Below, piece after piece: positions 16,780-25,972 of a DNA stretch of 44,997 nucleotides. The notes under the pieces were generated by a model, which searched no databases, was not told the DNA's origin, and was given only the letters and a program-made list of their open reading frames with translations. A program made the position numbers and the translations under genes. This DNA comes from Gammaproteobacteria bacterium CG22_combo_CG10-13_8_21_14_all_40_8 (GTDB taxonomy: Bacteria; Pseudomonadota; Gammaproteobacteria; Enterobacterales; GCA-002770795): positions 4,615 through 49,611 of the forward strand of contig PCTP01000174.1 of assembly GCA_002770795.1 (NCBI GenBank). Reading direction: 5' to 3'. Positions within the stretch are counted from its first letter, which is position 1, and every line of letters starts with the position of its first letter.

Positions 16780-17777
16780 GACAAACTATCCTTTTCAGAT
16801 TGAGCACTATAACCATATTGTGCAAGACTTATTCCTAAAAGTTTCTCTAGCTTTGAGTTACTCAGGCAATACAATTCACGAAGATTGGACTTTTGTTCAC
16901 TAGAAAGTAAGGAGAGATACCGATACTTGCGAGGAATGAAACGATCTATCCCCTCGTACAATTTCTTAAAAATCACATCGATATAAGGGATATGGATAAA
17001 GGAATGCCTGGCAATAGGATCATGTCGTGATAATCGATTGAAAACCTTTGCTAAAATTAAAGACAAATTACTTAAACTTTTATTGCTTGTTTTTTGTCCA
17101 TCCAGCAATTTTAACCCATCTCTTATTGCTACTTCCAATTTTTGAGAACCTAAAAGTTTCCCCAATTCAGCATAAACTTCATTAGGCTTCTCACAAAATT
17201 TCTCATAAGGTAGTGCCAATACATTTTTTTTACTCATTTTACGCTGTAGATGCTCTATCGCATCATGATACATAAAGTGTTCTAATGAGAAAGCAGCAAA
17301 TCGGTGTCTAACAGCAGACTTAGGCGGGTAAATATAATTTTGGATGGAATAACAGCCTCCTTTTTTAACATATTGACGGTAACATGATTCAATCATGGAG
17401 GTTTGCTCCCTGAAGAAGAGCAAAATGTATAGTTCCACACCCTCAATTGCCGCTATTCTTTCGATCACCTCATAAGTAATACTGCCACCATTTCCTCCAG
17501 TGTGGATATTGCCTAATAATTCCTCATCTGAAATAACATTCATTTTATTGGGGTCGATAACCTGGGCAAGCCACTCATTGAGAGCCTTTGCAGAGAAATT
17601 ATAGGGTGTTTTCTCTAAAAAATGTGCTTGTGATTGCAATCTATCAATTAAATTAAAACAAGGTATGCTGAAAACTTGGCGTTGCCAAAATGTTGTGGCG
17701 GTTTTATGATATCCCATATGAATCAACAGCTTGGGCTTTTTTGGCACAATATTTTCTGTAGAGTTCAATGGGTTCAT
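16776..17777 (-). CDS. Sulfotransferase-family protein (4 of 5)
   Basis: The 333-residue protein starts with IHMGYHKTATTFWQ, a phosphosulfate-binding loop of the GYHKTATT type (22-29) found in divergent bacterial sulfotransferases. ILLFFREQTSMIESCYRQY supplies the 3'-phosphate-site Arg and Ser. The motif is less canonical than in its three neighbours, so the sulfotransferase call rests on fold-level motifs plus context. It is the first gene of the leftward eight-gene chain. Its ATG at 17777 is preceded by the intergenic region shared with the divergent flippase. Confidence 0.78.
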   Translation of the reverse strand: MNPLNSTENIVPKKPKLLIHMGYHKTATTFWQRQVFSIPCFNLIDRLQSQAHFLEKTPYNFSAKALNEWLAQVIDPNKMNVISDEELLGNIHTGGNGGSITYEVIERIAAIEGVELYILLFFREQTSMIESCYRQYVKKGGCYSIQNYIYPPKSAVRHRFAAFSLEHFMYHDAIEHLQRKMSKKNVLALPYEKFCEKPNEVYAELGKLLGSQKLEVAIRDGLKLLDGQKTSNKSLSNLSLILAKVFNRLSRHDPIARHSFIHIPYIDVIFKKLYEGIDRFIPRKYRYLSLLSSEQKSNLRELYCLSNSKLEKLLGISLAQYGYSAQSEKDSLS

Positions 17778-17976
17778 TTTAGTTAATTAAAGCCTTTAAG
17801 CCAGCAGTCATCATATTTGAAATATAAGTATTGAAATAAATTCAAACTTATCGCGGATAGAGATATTGAATCATATCCTAAATTGGTTAATTTCTCAGTA
17901 TAAGCTTACACAAAAGCCATAATCAGGAAAAATATGCTAATATCCATGCAAATTAAACTCACATTATCAACCTCAC
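17778..17976. other. Divergent intergenic region between sulfotransferase chain and second flippase
   Basis: About 200 bp of very AT-rich DNA separates a leftward eight-gene chain from the rightward flippase block, so it should carry both promoters. Several TTGAAT- and TATAAG-like hexamers occur, but I see no pair with convincing spacing. No ops/JUMPstart-like element (GGTAGCGT) is visible here. Confidence 0.4.
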
Positions 17977-19341
17977 TTGAACAAGCAATCTCACTCAGGT
18001 TTGAATAAATTGATTTCTGCCCTCAAGTCAGACAAACGCTTTCATGAAATATTTAGAGGCGGTGCCTATGTACTGATTGCCAAAGGCATTGTGAGCCTCT
18101 TAGGCCTTTTCACAAACTTATTTATGGCTCGTTATTATGGCGCTGAGATTATCGGTTACGTAGCCACAATTAACTCTATATTAGCCATATTGATTACGCT
18201 TTCCTTATTAGGTAACCAAACCGCTATATTAAGATTTATCCCAGAATTCCTCAATAAATACAATTTCAAAACTACTTATCTGTTGATTCGAAAACTTGCC
18301 TTGGTGATTTTACTTATGGCAACTCTTTTAACTGTTATCTTTGTATTGAATCTTTCACAAATCAGTGCGAACTTGTTTCACAAACCTGTTATCGAACAAC
18401 CTTTATTCATCAGTCTGCTATTTTTGCTCGTATTTTCTCTGATGGCCTTCAGTCAACAAGTGCTTAGAGGATTAAAGCTCATTCACCAATATGTTTTGAA
18501 TTTAATCACCATTCCTCTACTCAACTTGTTGTTATTAATTCTATCAACCTTTTTCTTTTATCATACTTTCAATGCGATATACACAAGGGTGATAGCGACT
18601 CTTTGTGTGGCGATTTTTAATTTTGCTCTGATACACCGCTACTTCCATCTGCAAGTTAGTTTGAACGCTAGCAGTATTCAATTCGATACTAAACCTCTAC
18701 TTATCACGGCTCTACCTATGTTAGCAACGACTTCCCTAGCGACGATTATGGGTCAAGTTGATACTTTGATGATTGCTAAATACCTCCCTGCAACGCAAGT
18801 GGGCCTGTATCACGTGGCGTTAAAAATTGCACTTTTAACCACATTAATTATTCAATCCGTTAACACCCTATCAGCCCCCAATTATTCAGAATTATTCCAT
18901 ACAAAACAAACTCAAGAGCTCAGAAAAATTATTACAAAAACATCCATTCTGCTCTTTGTTCTAGTATCACCGATATTCTTAATCTTTTTCTTTTTTGGAG
19001 ATGCTATTATTTCTTTAACATTCGGACCAATATTTAGTGCGAGTAATTCTAGTCTATTAGTGTTAGTGAGCGGATTCTATATCGCTACTTTATTTGGCTC
19101 TAACTCATTATTTCTTTCCATGACAGGCCATCAAAATACCTTATTAGTATTAATTCTGATCACATTTATCTTAAATGTGTTACTAAACACTCTACTCATA
19201 CCAAAATTTGGAATTGTTGGTGCAGCCATAGCAACCTCCAGTTCCATTTTTATAAAAAACCTAATGGCAACCTTATTTATCTATCACCGCCATCGAATAA
19301 ATACCTCTATATTTAGCCTTGAGATTTTACGGCATGAATAG
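17977..19341 (+). CDS. Polysaccharide flippase (Wzx/MATE-like), rightward block
   Basis: This 454-residue integral membrane protein of the polysaccharide-transport MOP superfamily has about 12-14 hydrophobic helices. It should flip undecaprenyl-diphosphate-linked repeat units across the inner membrane. Typical features are the N-terminal RGGAYVLIAKGIVSLLG helix, NLFMARYYGAEIIG, PMLATTSLATIMGQVDTLMIAKY at mid-protein and a C-terminal LLIPKFGIVGAAIATS repeat. Translation appears to start at TTG 17977; upstream ATGs are out of frame and close quickly. No clear ribosome-binding site is visible. It is one of two flippases in the locus and overlaps the following sulfotransferase by 8 bp. Confidence 0.9.
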   Translation: MNKQSHSGLNKLISALKSDKRFHEIFRGGAYVLIAKGIVSLLGLFTNLFMARYYGAEIIGYVATINSILAILITLSLLGNQTAILRFIPEFLNKYNFKTTYLLIRKLALVILLMATLLTVIFVLNLSQISANLFHKPVIEQPLFISLLFLLVFSLMAFSQQVLRGLKLIHQYVLNLITIPLLNLLLLILSTFFFYHTFNAIYTRVIATLCVAIFNFALIHRYFHLQVSLNASSIQFDTKPLLITALPMLATTSLATIMGQVDTLMIAKYLPATQVGLYHVALKIALLTTLIIQSVNTLSAPNYSELFHTKQTQELRKIITKTSILLFVLVSPIFLIFFFFGDAIISLTFGPIFSASNSSLLVLVSGFYIATLFGSNSLFLSMTGHQNTLLVLILITFILNVLLNTLLIPKFGIVGAAIATSSSIFIKNLMATLFIYHRHRINTSIFSLEILRHE

Positions 19342-20173
19342 AAAAAAACGCTTATTTTCAAATCGAATTCTATTAGAACTCATTTTGTGGTTTAGAGTTC
19401 TTTTAGTAAAGATTTTAATCAGGAGATCTCAACCCGATTTTATGATCATTGGTGCTCAAAAATGTGGCACTACCTCACTTTTTAACTACATCTGTCAATA
19501 TTCAACGAACTTCAAACCTCCATTAGTCAAAGAAACACAATTTTTTACGCAAAATTATGCAAAAGGTTTAGACTATTACTACGCTCACTTTCCATTATTT
19601 AAGTCCCCCACACAGATCACTGGAGAAGCAAGTCCAACCTATTTATTCTTTAAAAAGGCTGCAAAAAGAACACATCTGCATTTTCCACAACTGAAATTAG
19701 TGGTTTTATTGAGAGATCCTGTTGATAGAGCCTATTCTCATTATCATTTTTCCATGCGTAATTTGCCAGAATCACAAAAAATAAGCTTTGAAGAAGCATT
19801 AGAGAGAGAGGACAAACTTAATTTTCAGACATATTCTGATTATTTGTCTACTGCAGAAAAAAAATCCTCGTATAAATCAAGAGGATTGTATGCTGATCAA
19901 ATAGAATATTGGCTTGAGTTTTTCAATATGGAAAATATTTACTTTATTGAAGCCGATGAACTTAAAAAATCACCAGATAAAATACTCACCAATCTTTTTC
20001 TATTTTTAGGTTTAAAAAAAGAAAATTCAGCCGATTTCAACAACTTAAAAAAATACAATCGGAATAGTTACCCTAATATGGCAACAAAGACACAAGGCGC
20101 CTTAAGGAAATTTTTTCAAGCTCCCAATCAAAAGCTATTTGCATTATTGAATAAAACTTATCCTTGGAAATAA
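19334..20173 (+). CDS. Heparan-sulfate-type sulfotransferase (5 of 5)
   Basis: This 279-residue protein has the motifs of the N-deacetylase/sulfotransferase-like (heparan sulfate) branch: FMIIGAQKCGTTSLF (36-50) with the phosphosulfate loop, KETQFF (66-71), GEASPTYLF and VVLLRDPVDRAYSHYHF (122-138). An N-terminal hydrophobic segment at about 12-28 may attach it to the membrane. I chose ATG 19334, which overlaps the flippase end by 8 bp; a TTG at 19319 is an alternative. It is the best-matching sulfotransferase of the locus and lies on the opposite strand from the other four. Confidence 0.92.
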   Translation: MNRKKRLFSNRILLELILWFRVLLVKILIRRSQPDFMIIGAQKCGTTSLFNYICQYSTNFKPPLVKETQFFTQNYAKGLDYYYAHFPLFKSPTQITGEASPTYLFFKKAAKRTHLHFPQLKLVVLLRDPVDRAYSHYHFSMRNLPESQKISFEEALEREDKLNFQTYSDYLSTAEKKSSYKSRGLYADQIEYWLEFFNMENIYFIEADELKKSPDKILTNLFLFLGLKKENSADFNNLKKYNRNSYPNMATKTQGALRKFFQAPNQKLFALLNKTYPWK

Positions 20174-20207
20174 ATTACCGCATAGGCATCTATACTTTGT
20201 GAAATTT

Positions 20208-20216
20208 TGCTATACT
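20208..20216 (+). promoter_or_regulatory. Candidate extended -10 promoter for the PglF-like dehydratase gene
   Basis: TGCTATACT is an extended -10 element (TG-N-TATACT) about 45 bp before the ATG at 20261, in the short gap after the sulfotransferase gene. No good -35 is present, which is usual for extended -10 promoters. It would allow expression independent of the flippase promoter. Confidence 0.35.
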
Positions 20217-20260
20217 CCTGATCTTGTCTGTCAAAACTCTTTAATTAACTAGTATCCCTT

Positions 20261-22162
20261 ATGTACAAGACTAATATATTCAAGAACATAGCCCTAAAGG
20301 TGCTATCTTTAAGCAGACAAAAAAAACAAATTATTGCCATGCTTTTTGATTTTATAGCATTGACTACCGCTTTTTTAATCTCATGGCGTCTCACTAATCA
20401 TCGGCTAGCATTAGAAACCTCATTATTATTTGCTTTCTTACTGCTCACCAACTATTTGGCTACATTATTTCTTTTTCATCGTTTCTCTGTCTACAAAACC
20501 GTCGTTCGATATCTGGATCTCACCGTTCTAACAAGCATTTTTGCAAGTTTGTTTGTTGGTTCACTGATGTTTTATCTTATCTTGTATTATTTTAATATCG
20601 CACGGCCTTTAGCACTTTCTATTATATTTTTAGCCTCTAGTCTCCTTATCATTTCTGGTACTCGTTTGGTTGTTCGAGCCCTGTTAAGATATATTCACCC
20701 CAGTAACCTCAAACGAGTTCTAATATATGGCGCTGGATCCGCAGGAAGACAACTTTCTGCGGCTTTAAAGCGAGGAAATGAATATTCACCTATCGCCTTT
20801 ATGGATGATGATCTCTCTCTACAAGGTACGAAAATAGAAGGCTTAACCGTTTATTCAGTAGCCGAAATAAAAAGTCAAATCACCTCTTTGAGGGTAGATG
20901 TTATTCTTTTAGCCATGCCCAGAAACTCATCTCAAAAACAACGTGTTTTGGTCACTGAACTGGAATCACTTCAAGTCGAAGTTAAATCATTACCTAGTTT
21001 TGCAGATTTAGTCAGCGGTAAAGCGAAAATTGATGAATTACGCGATGTACAAATTGAAGATCTACTCGGACGTGACGCAGTATTTGCCAACCCAGATCTT
21101 CTGACACAATGTATCATCCATAAAAATGTATTAGTCACAGGTGCAGGAGGTTCAATTGGCTCTGAACTCTGTAGACAGATTATTCAACTTTCACCAAAGA
21201 CACTGATCCTCTTTGATGTCTCTGAATTTAATCTCTACCAAATTGAACAAGAATTACTTCAACAACAATCAGACACTAAAATATTTGCTGTATTGGGTAG
21301 CATACAAAATAAATCACGACTTCTATCCACTCTAACCAGCTTCAAAGTTGAAACAGTTTATCATGCGGCAGCCTATAAACATGTTCCCATGGTTGAACAG
21401 AATACTATAGAAGGAGTCAGAAACAATATATTCGGTTCGCTCAATACAGCACAGGCAGCCATTGAAGCGGGCGTTGAGGTTTTTGTTCTGATATCGACAG
21501 ACAAAGCTGTTAGGCCTACCAATACTATGGGTGCAACGAAAAGAGTTGCTGAGTTAATTTTACAGGGACTCAATAGCCAAAATCATTCAACCAAGTTTTG
21601 CATGGTTCGATTTGGAAATGTCCTAGGTTCTTCTGGTTCTGTAGTTCCTCTATTCCATAGACAAATTAGAGAAGGTGGCCCCATTACTGTCACAGATCCC
21701 AAAATTATTCGCTATTTTATGACAATCCCAGAAGCTGCCCTATTAGTTATTCAGGCAGGTTCAATGGCCAATGGCGGGGATGTTTTTGTTCTCGATATGG
21801 GAGAGCCTGTTTTAATACATGACTTAGCTAAAAGAATGATCGAATTATCAGGCCTAGAAGAAAAAACAGAAGAAAACCCTGATGGCGATATTGAAATAAT
21901 ATTCACTGGTCTTAGACCAGGAGAAAAACTCTATGAAGAGTTATTAATCGGGGAGAATAACGTGACCAGCACTCAACATCCTAGAATTATGAGTGCTCAA
22001 GAAAGCTTTATGAAATGGGAAGAACTACATCAACTTTTAGGGCAGTTAGACATTGCTTGCTCTGACAGAAATGCATCAAAAATTAGGCAGTTACTTATTA
22101 ATGCCCCAATTGACTTTAGGCCTATTTCTTCCAATAGTGATCATTTGGAAAATCATCATTAA
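20261..22162 (+). CDS. UDP-GlcNAc 4,6-dehydratase, membrane type (PglF/WbpM/CapD family)
   Basis: The family converts UDP-GlcNAc to UDP-4-keto-6-deoxy-GlcNAc. The 633-residue protein has four N-terminal membrane helices (about 25-145). A first Rossmann domain has GAGSAG (157-162). The catalytic SDR domain has VTGAGGSIGSEL (292-303), STDK (412-415) and TMGATK (422-427). The usual SDR Tyr is replaced by Met423, as in membrane-bound PglF/WbpM. FGNVLGSSGSVVPLF and GLRPGEKLYEEL are further signatures. With the aminotransferase at 24,148 and acetyltransferase at 25,327 it would complete UDP-diacetylbacillosamine synthesis. It converges with asnB, 13 bp apart. Confidence 0.94.
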   Translation: MYKTNIFKNIALKVLSLSRQKKQIIAMLFDFIALTTAFLISWRLTNHRLALETSLLFAFLLLTNYLATLFLFHRFSVYKTVVRYLDLTVLTSIFASLFVGSLMFYLILYYFNIARPLALSIIFLASSLLIISGTRLVVRALLRYIHPSNLKRVLIYGAGSAGRQLSAALKRGNEYSPIAFMDDDLSLQGTKIEGLTVYSVAEIKSQITSLRVDVILLAMPRNSSQKQRVLVTELESLQVEVKSLPSFADLVSGKAKIDELRDVQIEDLLGRDAVFANPDLLTQCIIHKNVLVTGAGGSIGSELCRQIIQLSPKTLILFDVSEFNLYQIEQELLQQQSDTKIFAVLGSIQNKSRLLSTLTSFKVETVYHAAAYKHVPMVEQNTIEGVRNNIFGSLNTAQAAIEAGVEVFVLISTDKAVRPTNTMGATKRVAELILQGLNSQNHSTKFCMVRFGNVLGSSGSVVPLFHRQIREGGPITVTDPKIIRYFMTIPEAALLVIQAGSMANGGDVFVLDMGEPVLIHDLAKRMIELSGLEEKTEENPDGDIEIIFTGLRPGEKLYEELLIGENNVTSTQHPRIMSAQESFMKWEELHQLLGQLDIACSDRNASKIRQLLINAPIDFRPISSNSDHLENHH

Positions 22163-22175
22163 GAGTAAAGTTTAC

Positions 22176-24008
22176 CTAAATGCAGTCATGTTCAATATTC
22201 GAATAAAAAATCTCATTCCAAAGATGAACCTGATAAAGCCTAAACATGAATCTTTCATATTTAGGCATAAGTAAAGTTGTACTATTAACATAAGTTTTGA
22301 CATTTTTAGAAAAAATTGGCCAATCAAAGATTGGAGATGTCTCCAAATCAAGAACCATCTTCTTTTTAGTTTCTAACTTTATATTTGAAGAAAATCCAAT
22401 TTTTTTCCTTTCTAGTTGTTGACGAAAAACCTGATAGCCAGTTAATTTCCTCAGTACATATTTATTCTTCGCATTCCAAATTTTTAGTTTATCTCCATAT
22501 TTAAAAACAAAATCTACCAGCCGGTGATCCATAAATGGTGAGCGATTCTCAACAGAATTATTCATTGCAACAATATCACCATAATAAAGTAAATTAGAAA
22601 GTCCTTTGGAGTGTTGCTGCATTAAATAACCATTTATGTCTGTACGTTTATTTGGAGCTACACTATCTTCCTCTAACAGAGTCTTTTCCGAATCTTTGAA
22701 ATCAGAAAAGAATTTCTCATAGCCGATAAAATTTCGTAGAACTTTTTTACTTGGCTCACTTAAATTAGTACGTAATGACAACTTTAATGAACTTAAGAAT
22801 CCATCTTTTATCATGTCTTTAGTTAAAAGATATGCCTGTTTGAACTGCATAGATTTAAGATAGTAGGGTAATAAAACTAAGAAATAGGTTTTGTATCCCC
22901 CTAGTAACTCATCTGCTCCTTGCCCATCCAGGCTAACTTTTATATTTGAACTTGCAATTTTTTCATATAAATAATCAATTGATACAATTGCTGGTGAAGA
23001 ATGTCCCTTGCCCAGATGTTGTACTAATCGCTTTAACCTTAATATATAATCATCTGGATTATTATCCTGTTTACTTATAACTAAAGACATTTTTAATTGA
23101 TTAGCAATAATTTGTGCATACTGGCTTTCATCATTGTGATCTTCTGACGCATATGTAAATGCTAGTATTTTTTCATTTGTATTTTCTTTTCGCATGTAAT
23201 ATGCAACTAAAGTACTATCTATTCCACCAGAAAGTAGTACGCTTAGAGGGACATCTGCTCTTAGTCGTAGTTTGACAGAATCTTCAAATAAATGTTCAAA
23301 TTCATCAAAAACCTTATCATTAGTTTCAGCTATAGCTCCATCAAAATATTTCCAATAACTATTTTTCTCTATTGAACCATCTGATTTTACTTTCCAATAC
23401 TCAGATTTTGGGAAGGTTTTTATGTCTTTAAAAAAAGTTCTCCCACCTAAATCAGCATCGCCTTCTTTCAGAAAACTTTGGATCATAAAATAATCAACCG
23501 CCAACTGTTTTTGCATTGTTAACTGTTGAATTTCACTCGCAAAATAAAGAACATCATCACTTTGCATATAAAATAAAGGCTTTTGACCAAATCTATCTCT
23601 TGATACATAAATTTCTTTAGAATGAGTATCATAAATCACCAACGACCACATACCATTAAAATGAGAAAAACACTGTTCTCCCCATTTGTGAAATGATTTT
23701 ATCACCACTTCGGTATCTGAATCGGTATCGAAGTGGTAGCCATGACATTCTAATTCGCTTCTTAGTTCTATATAATTAAAAATCTCCCCATTATAAATCA
23801 TTTTCAGATATTCAAAATAAAATGGCTGATTTCCACTTTCCTGTAGACCGATGATAGACAGTCTTGTATGACCTAAGAAGCAGCGTTCATCGCTTTCATA
23901 TCCGATATGGTCTGGACCTCTATGTTTGACTTTTTCTATTGCTTTTATACAGTTTTCAATATTAAGCGCTTTCTTAGAGTAATTAAAAGCCGTAAAAATA
24001 CCACACAT
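22176..24008 (-). CDS. asnB: AsnB-like glutamine-dependent amidotransferase
   Basis: This 610-residue class-II amidotransferase has the N-terminal nucleophile Cys2 (MCGIF), a glutaminase domain (GHTRLSI, YNGEIFNY, DSDTEV) and a synthetase domain with the PP-loop LSGGIDSTLV and DGQGADELLGGY. Stand-alone asparagine synthetase is one possibility. In polysaccharide loci, homologues such as WbpS amidate uronic-acid carboxyls, and this locus has two UDP-sugar dehydrogenases making uronates. It follows the PglE-like gene on the same strand after a 139-bp gap that may carry its own promoter. Confidence 0.92.
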   Translation of the reverse strand: MCGIFTAFNYSKKALNIENCIKAIEKVKHRGPDHIGYESDERCFLGHTRLSIIGLQESGNQPFYFEYLKMIYNGEIFNYIELRSELECHGYHFDTDSDTEVVIKSFHKWGEQCFSHFNGMWSLVIYDTHSKEIYVSRDRFGQKPLFYMQSDDVLYFASEIQQLTMQKQLAVDYFMIQSFLKEGDADLGGRTFFKDIKTFPKSEYWKVKSDGSIEKNSYWKYFDGAIAETNDKVFDEFEHLFEDSVKLRLRADVPLSVLLSGGIDSTLVAYYMRKENTNEKILAFTYASEDHNDESQYAQIIANQLKMSLVISKQDNNPDDYILRLKRLVQHLGKGHSSPAIVSIDYLYEKIASSNIKVSLDGQGADELLGGYKTYFLVLLPYYLKSMQFKQAYLLTKDMIKDGFLSSLKLSLRTNLSEPSKKVLRNFIGYEKFFSDFKDSEKTLLEEDSVAPNKRTDINGYLMQQHSKGLSNLLYYGDIVAMNNSVENRSPFMDHRLVDFVFKYGDKLKIWNAKNKYVLRKLTGYQVFRQQLERKKIGFSSNIKLETKKKMVLDLETSPIFDWPIFSKNVKTYVNSTTLLMPKYERFMFRLYQVHLWNEIFYSNIEHDCI

Positions 24009-24057
24009 TGATGACCCCTAAAGGAATTTTGATTTTTAAAATCGGTACTTATACTTA

Positions 24058-24081
24058 TGCCACCTCAAAATGCAGGTAGCA
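24058..24081 (-). promoter_or_regulatory. Hairpin in the asnB leader
   Basis: TGCCACCT and AGGTAGCA form an 8-bp stem (one mismatch or G-U pair) around an 8-base loop, about 50 bp upstream of the asnB start. No T-tract follows on the minus strand, so it is not a standard terminator. A TATACT hexamer at 24084-24089 on the minus strand could be the -10 of an asnB promoter placing this hairpin near the 5' end of the transcript. Confidence 0.3.
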
Positions 24082-24147
24082 CGAGTATATCACTTTGTTT
24101 GAGATGAAGAATCTTGTTACATAATTATCGTGAATTCACATAAAATA

Positions 24148-25326
24148 TCATTTGTATTCTGCATGACCTAACACAGTTTCAATGACATTCGACATAAAAG
24201 TCATATCACTCAAGCACAAAGTTGGATGAATCAAAAACATTAAACTAGTTTCCCCTAACTCTTTGGCAATTGATAACCGTTGTTTAGGTCGAAATCCTGT
24301 ATTATCAAAAGCCTTTTCTAAATATATTTCAGAGCAAGATCCTTGAAAGCATGGAACACCCAATTTATTAATTGCATTTACAATACGATCTCTATCCCAA
24401 TCTGATTTCAAGTTTTTGGGCTTAACAAAAGCATAATATTTATAATACGCATGTACTATATTGTCTGCAGGTTTAGCTATTCGAATACAATCAAATTCTG
24501 TCAGAACCTTTTCAAGCATCTTTGCGTTTTGATTTCTTTTTTCAGTCCAATCTTTCATTTGTGTGATCTGGTAGCGGCCGATAGCAGATTGCATCTCAGT
24601 TAATCGAAAATTTGTGCCAAAACTTTCATGAAGCCACCTAAAACCTGGTGCATGTTGACGATTATAAACCGCATCCCAAGATTTCCCATGATCCTTATAA
24701 GCCCACATTTTTTTCCAGAGAGACTCATTATTTGTCGTGACCATACCCCCTTCACCCCCAGTTGTCATAATTTTATCTTGGCAAAAAGACCAGGCATTAA
24801 TATGACCGATAGAGCCTACAGATCGACCTTTATATTTTGCACCATGGGCTTGAGCACAATCTTCGATCACAAACAGATTCTTCTGAACCGCCAAATCCAT
24901 AATAGGGTCCATATCGCAGGGCCAGCCAGCCAGGTGAACACAGATAATCGCTTTGGTTCTATTTGTTAAAACTTTAGATATAGTTTCAGCAGTAATATTT
25001 TGCGAATTTGGATCTACATCTGCAAAAACTGGTATAGCACCAGCATTTACGATACTGCTTGCTGAAGCTAAAAATGTTCTAGGCGTCACAATGACCTCAT
25101 CGCCAACACCTATATCTAGAGCATGAAGTGCTAAATCGATAGCAACAGTTCCATTAGCCAAAGCAATAGCATATTGTGATTGCGTATAGGCTGCAAATTC
25201 TTTCTCAAAACATCGTCCCTCATCCCCTGTCCAATAATTCACTTTGCCTGAAGCAAGCACTCTTGAAACCGCTGATATTTCATATTCTGAAAATACAGGC
25301 CAAGAACCAAGTAATTTATCATTCAT
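24148..25326 (-). CDS. DegT-family UDP-sugar aminotransferase (PglE-like)
   Basis: This PLP enzyme should convert the UDP-4-keto-6-deoxy sugar made by the PglF-like dehydratase to the 4-amino sugar. The 392 residues show NGTVAIDLAL (58-67), TPRTFLASASSI, the PLP-contacting Asp156 in IEDCAQAHGA, and the Schiff-base Lys185 in SFCQDKIMTTGGEGG. The ATG directly follows the TAA of the PglD-like gene, so the two are probably translationally coupled. The order PglC-PglD-PglE supports a bacillosamine-type pathway; a different amino-sugar is possible. Confidence 0.9.
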   Translation of the reverse strand: MNDKLLGSWPVFSEYEISAVSRVLASGKVNYWTGDEGRCFEKEFAAYTQSQYAIALANGTVAIDLALHALDIGVGDEVIVTPRTFLASASSIVNAGAIPVFADVDPNSQNITAETISKVLTNRTKAIICVHLAGWPCDMDPIMDLAVQKNLFVIEDCAQAHGAKYKGRSVGSIGHINAWSFCQDKIMTTGGEGGMVTTNNESLWKKMWAYKDHGKSWDAVYNRQHAPGFRWLHESFGTNFRLTEMQSAIGRYQITQMKDWTEKRNQNAKMLEKVLTEFDCIRIAKPADNIVHAYYKYYAFVKPKNLKSDWDRDRIVNAINKLGVPCFQGSCSEIYLEKAFDNTGFRPKQRLSIAKELGETSLMFLIHPTLCLSDMTFMSNVIETVLGHAEYK

Positions 25327-25959
25327 TTAGTTCGTTTTTCCTTTAATAATTTTAGTGGGAACACCAACAGCAGTTATATCACTTGGAAGGTTTCGAATCG
25401 CAACACTCCCTGCACCCACAATCGAGTTTGAACCAATGGTAAGATTTTGAATAATTGTAGATCCAATCCCTATCCAGGAATTTTTACCAATCGAAACATT
25501 GCCGGCTATGTGTACACCAGGGCAAATATGCACATAATCACTGATACAACAATCGTGATCAATAGTTGCTGCGGTGTTGATAATAACGCCATTTCCGAGT
25601 TTTGAATCAATGTTAATACAGGCTCCATTAGCAACCAAGTTACCAAGTCCTATTTCGACGTAGGTGCTAATAATGGCTGAAGGCGAAATCAAATTAACCA
25701 CATTATTTGATGTTTTAAATAATGCTTCAAGTTTCTGTTTACGTGCTGAGTTATTTCCAATCGCCACAAAAGTAGCATCATATTCTTTCGCTTTTAAAAA
25801 GAAACTCTTCTCATCACCGATGACTTTCCATTTACATAAATTTTTCTCATTTAGCCAATTGACATCATAAAAATCTATCTGTTGCCACCCCAAAGCAAGA
25901 GCAATTTCTGCAGCTACTTTTCCATGTCCACTGGCGCCAAGAATAGCAAGTGTTTTCAT
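25327..25959 (-). CDS. PglD/NeuD-type UDP-4-amino-sugar acetyltransferase
   Basis: This 210-residue enzyme has an N-terminal Rossmann-like PglD_N domain (LAILGASGHGKVAAEIA) and a left-handed beta-helix with the catalytic His region IDHDCCISDYVHICPGVHIAG. In PglD this acetylates the 4-amino group of UDP-4-amino-sugar with acetyl-CoA. I chose the ATG at 25959: AGAGGA lies about 9 bases upstream and the protein then starts at the family-typical MKTLAILG. A start at 25986 would overlap the PglC-like gene and add nine non-homologous residues. Confidence 0.91.
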   Translation of the reverse strand: MKTLAILGASGHGKVAAEIALALGWQQIDFYDVNWLNEKNLCKWKVIGDEKSFFLKAKEYDATFVAIGNNSARKQKLEALFKTSNNVVNLISPSAIISTYVEIGLGNLVANGACINIDSKLGNGVIINTAATIDHDCCISDYVHICPGVHIAGNVSIGKNSWIGIGSTIIQNLTIGSNSIVGAGSVAIRNLPSDITAVGVPTKIIKGKTN

Positions 25960-25972
25960 AATGATTTTTCCT

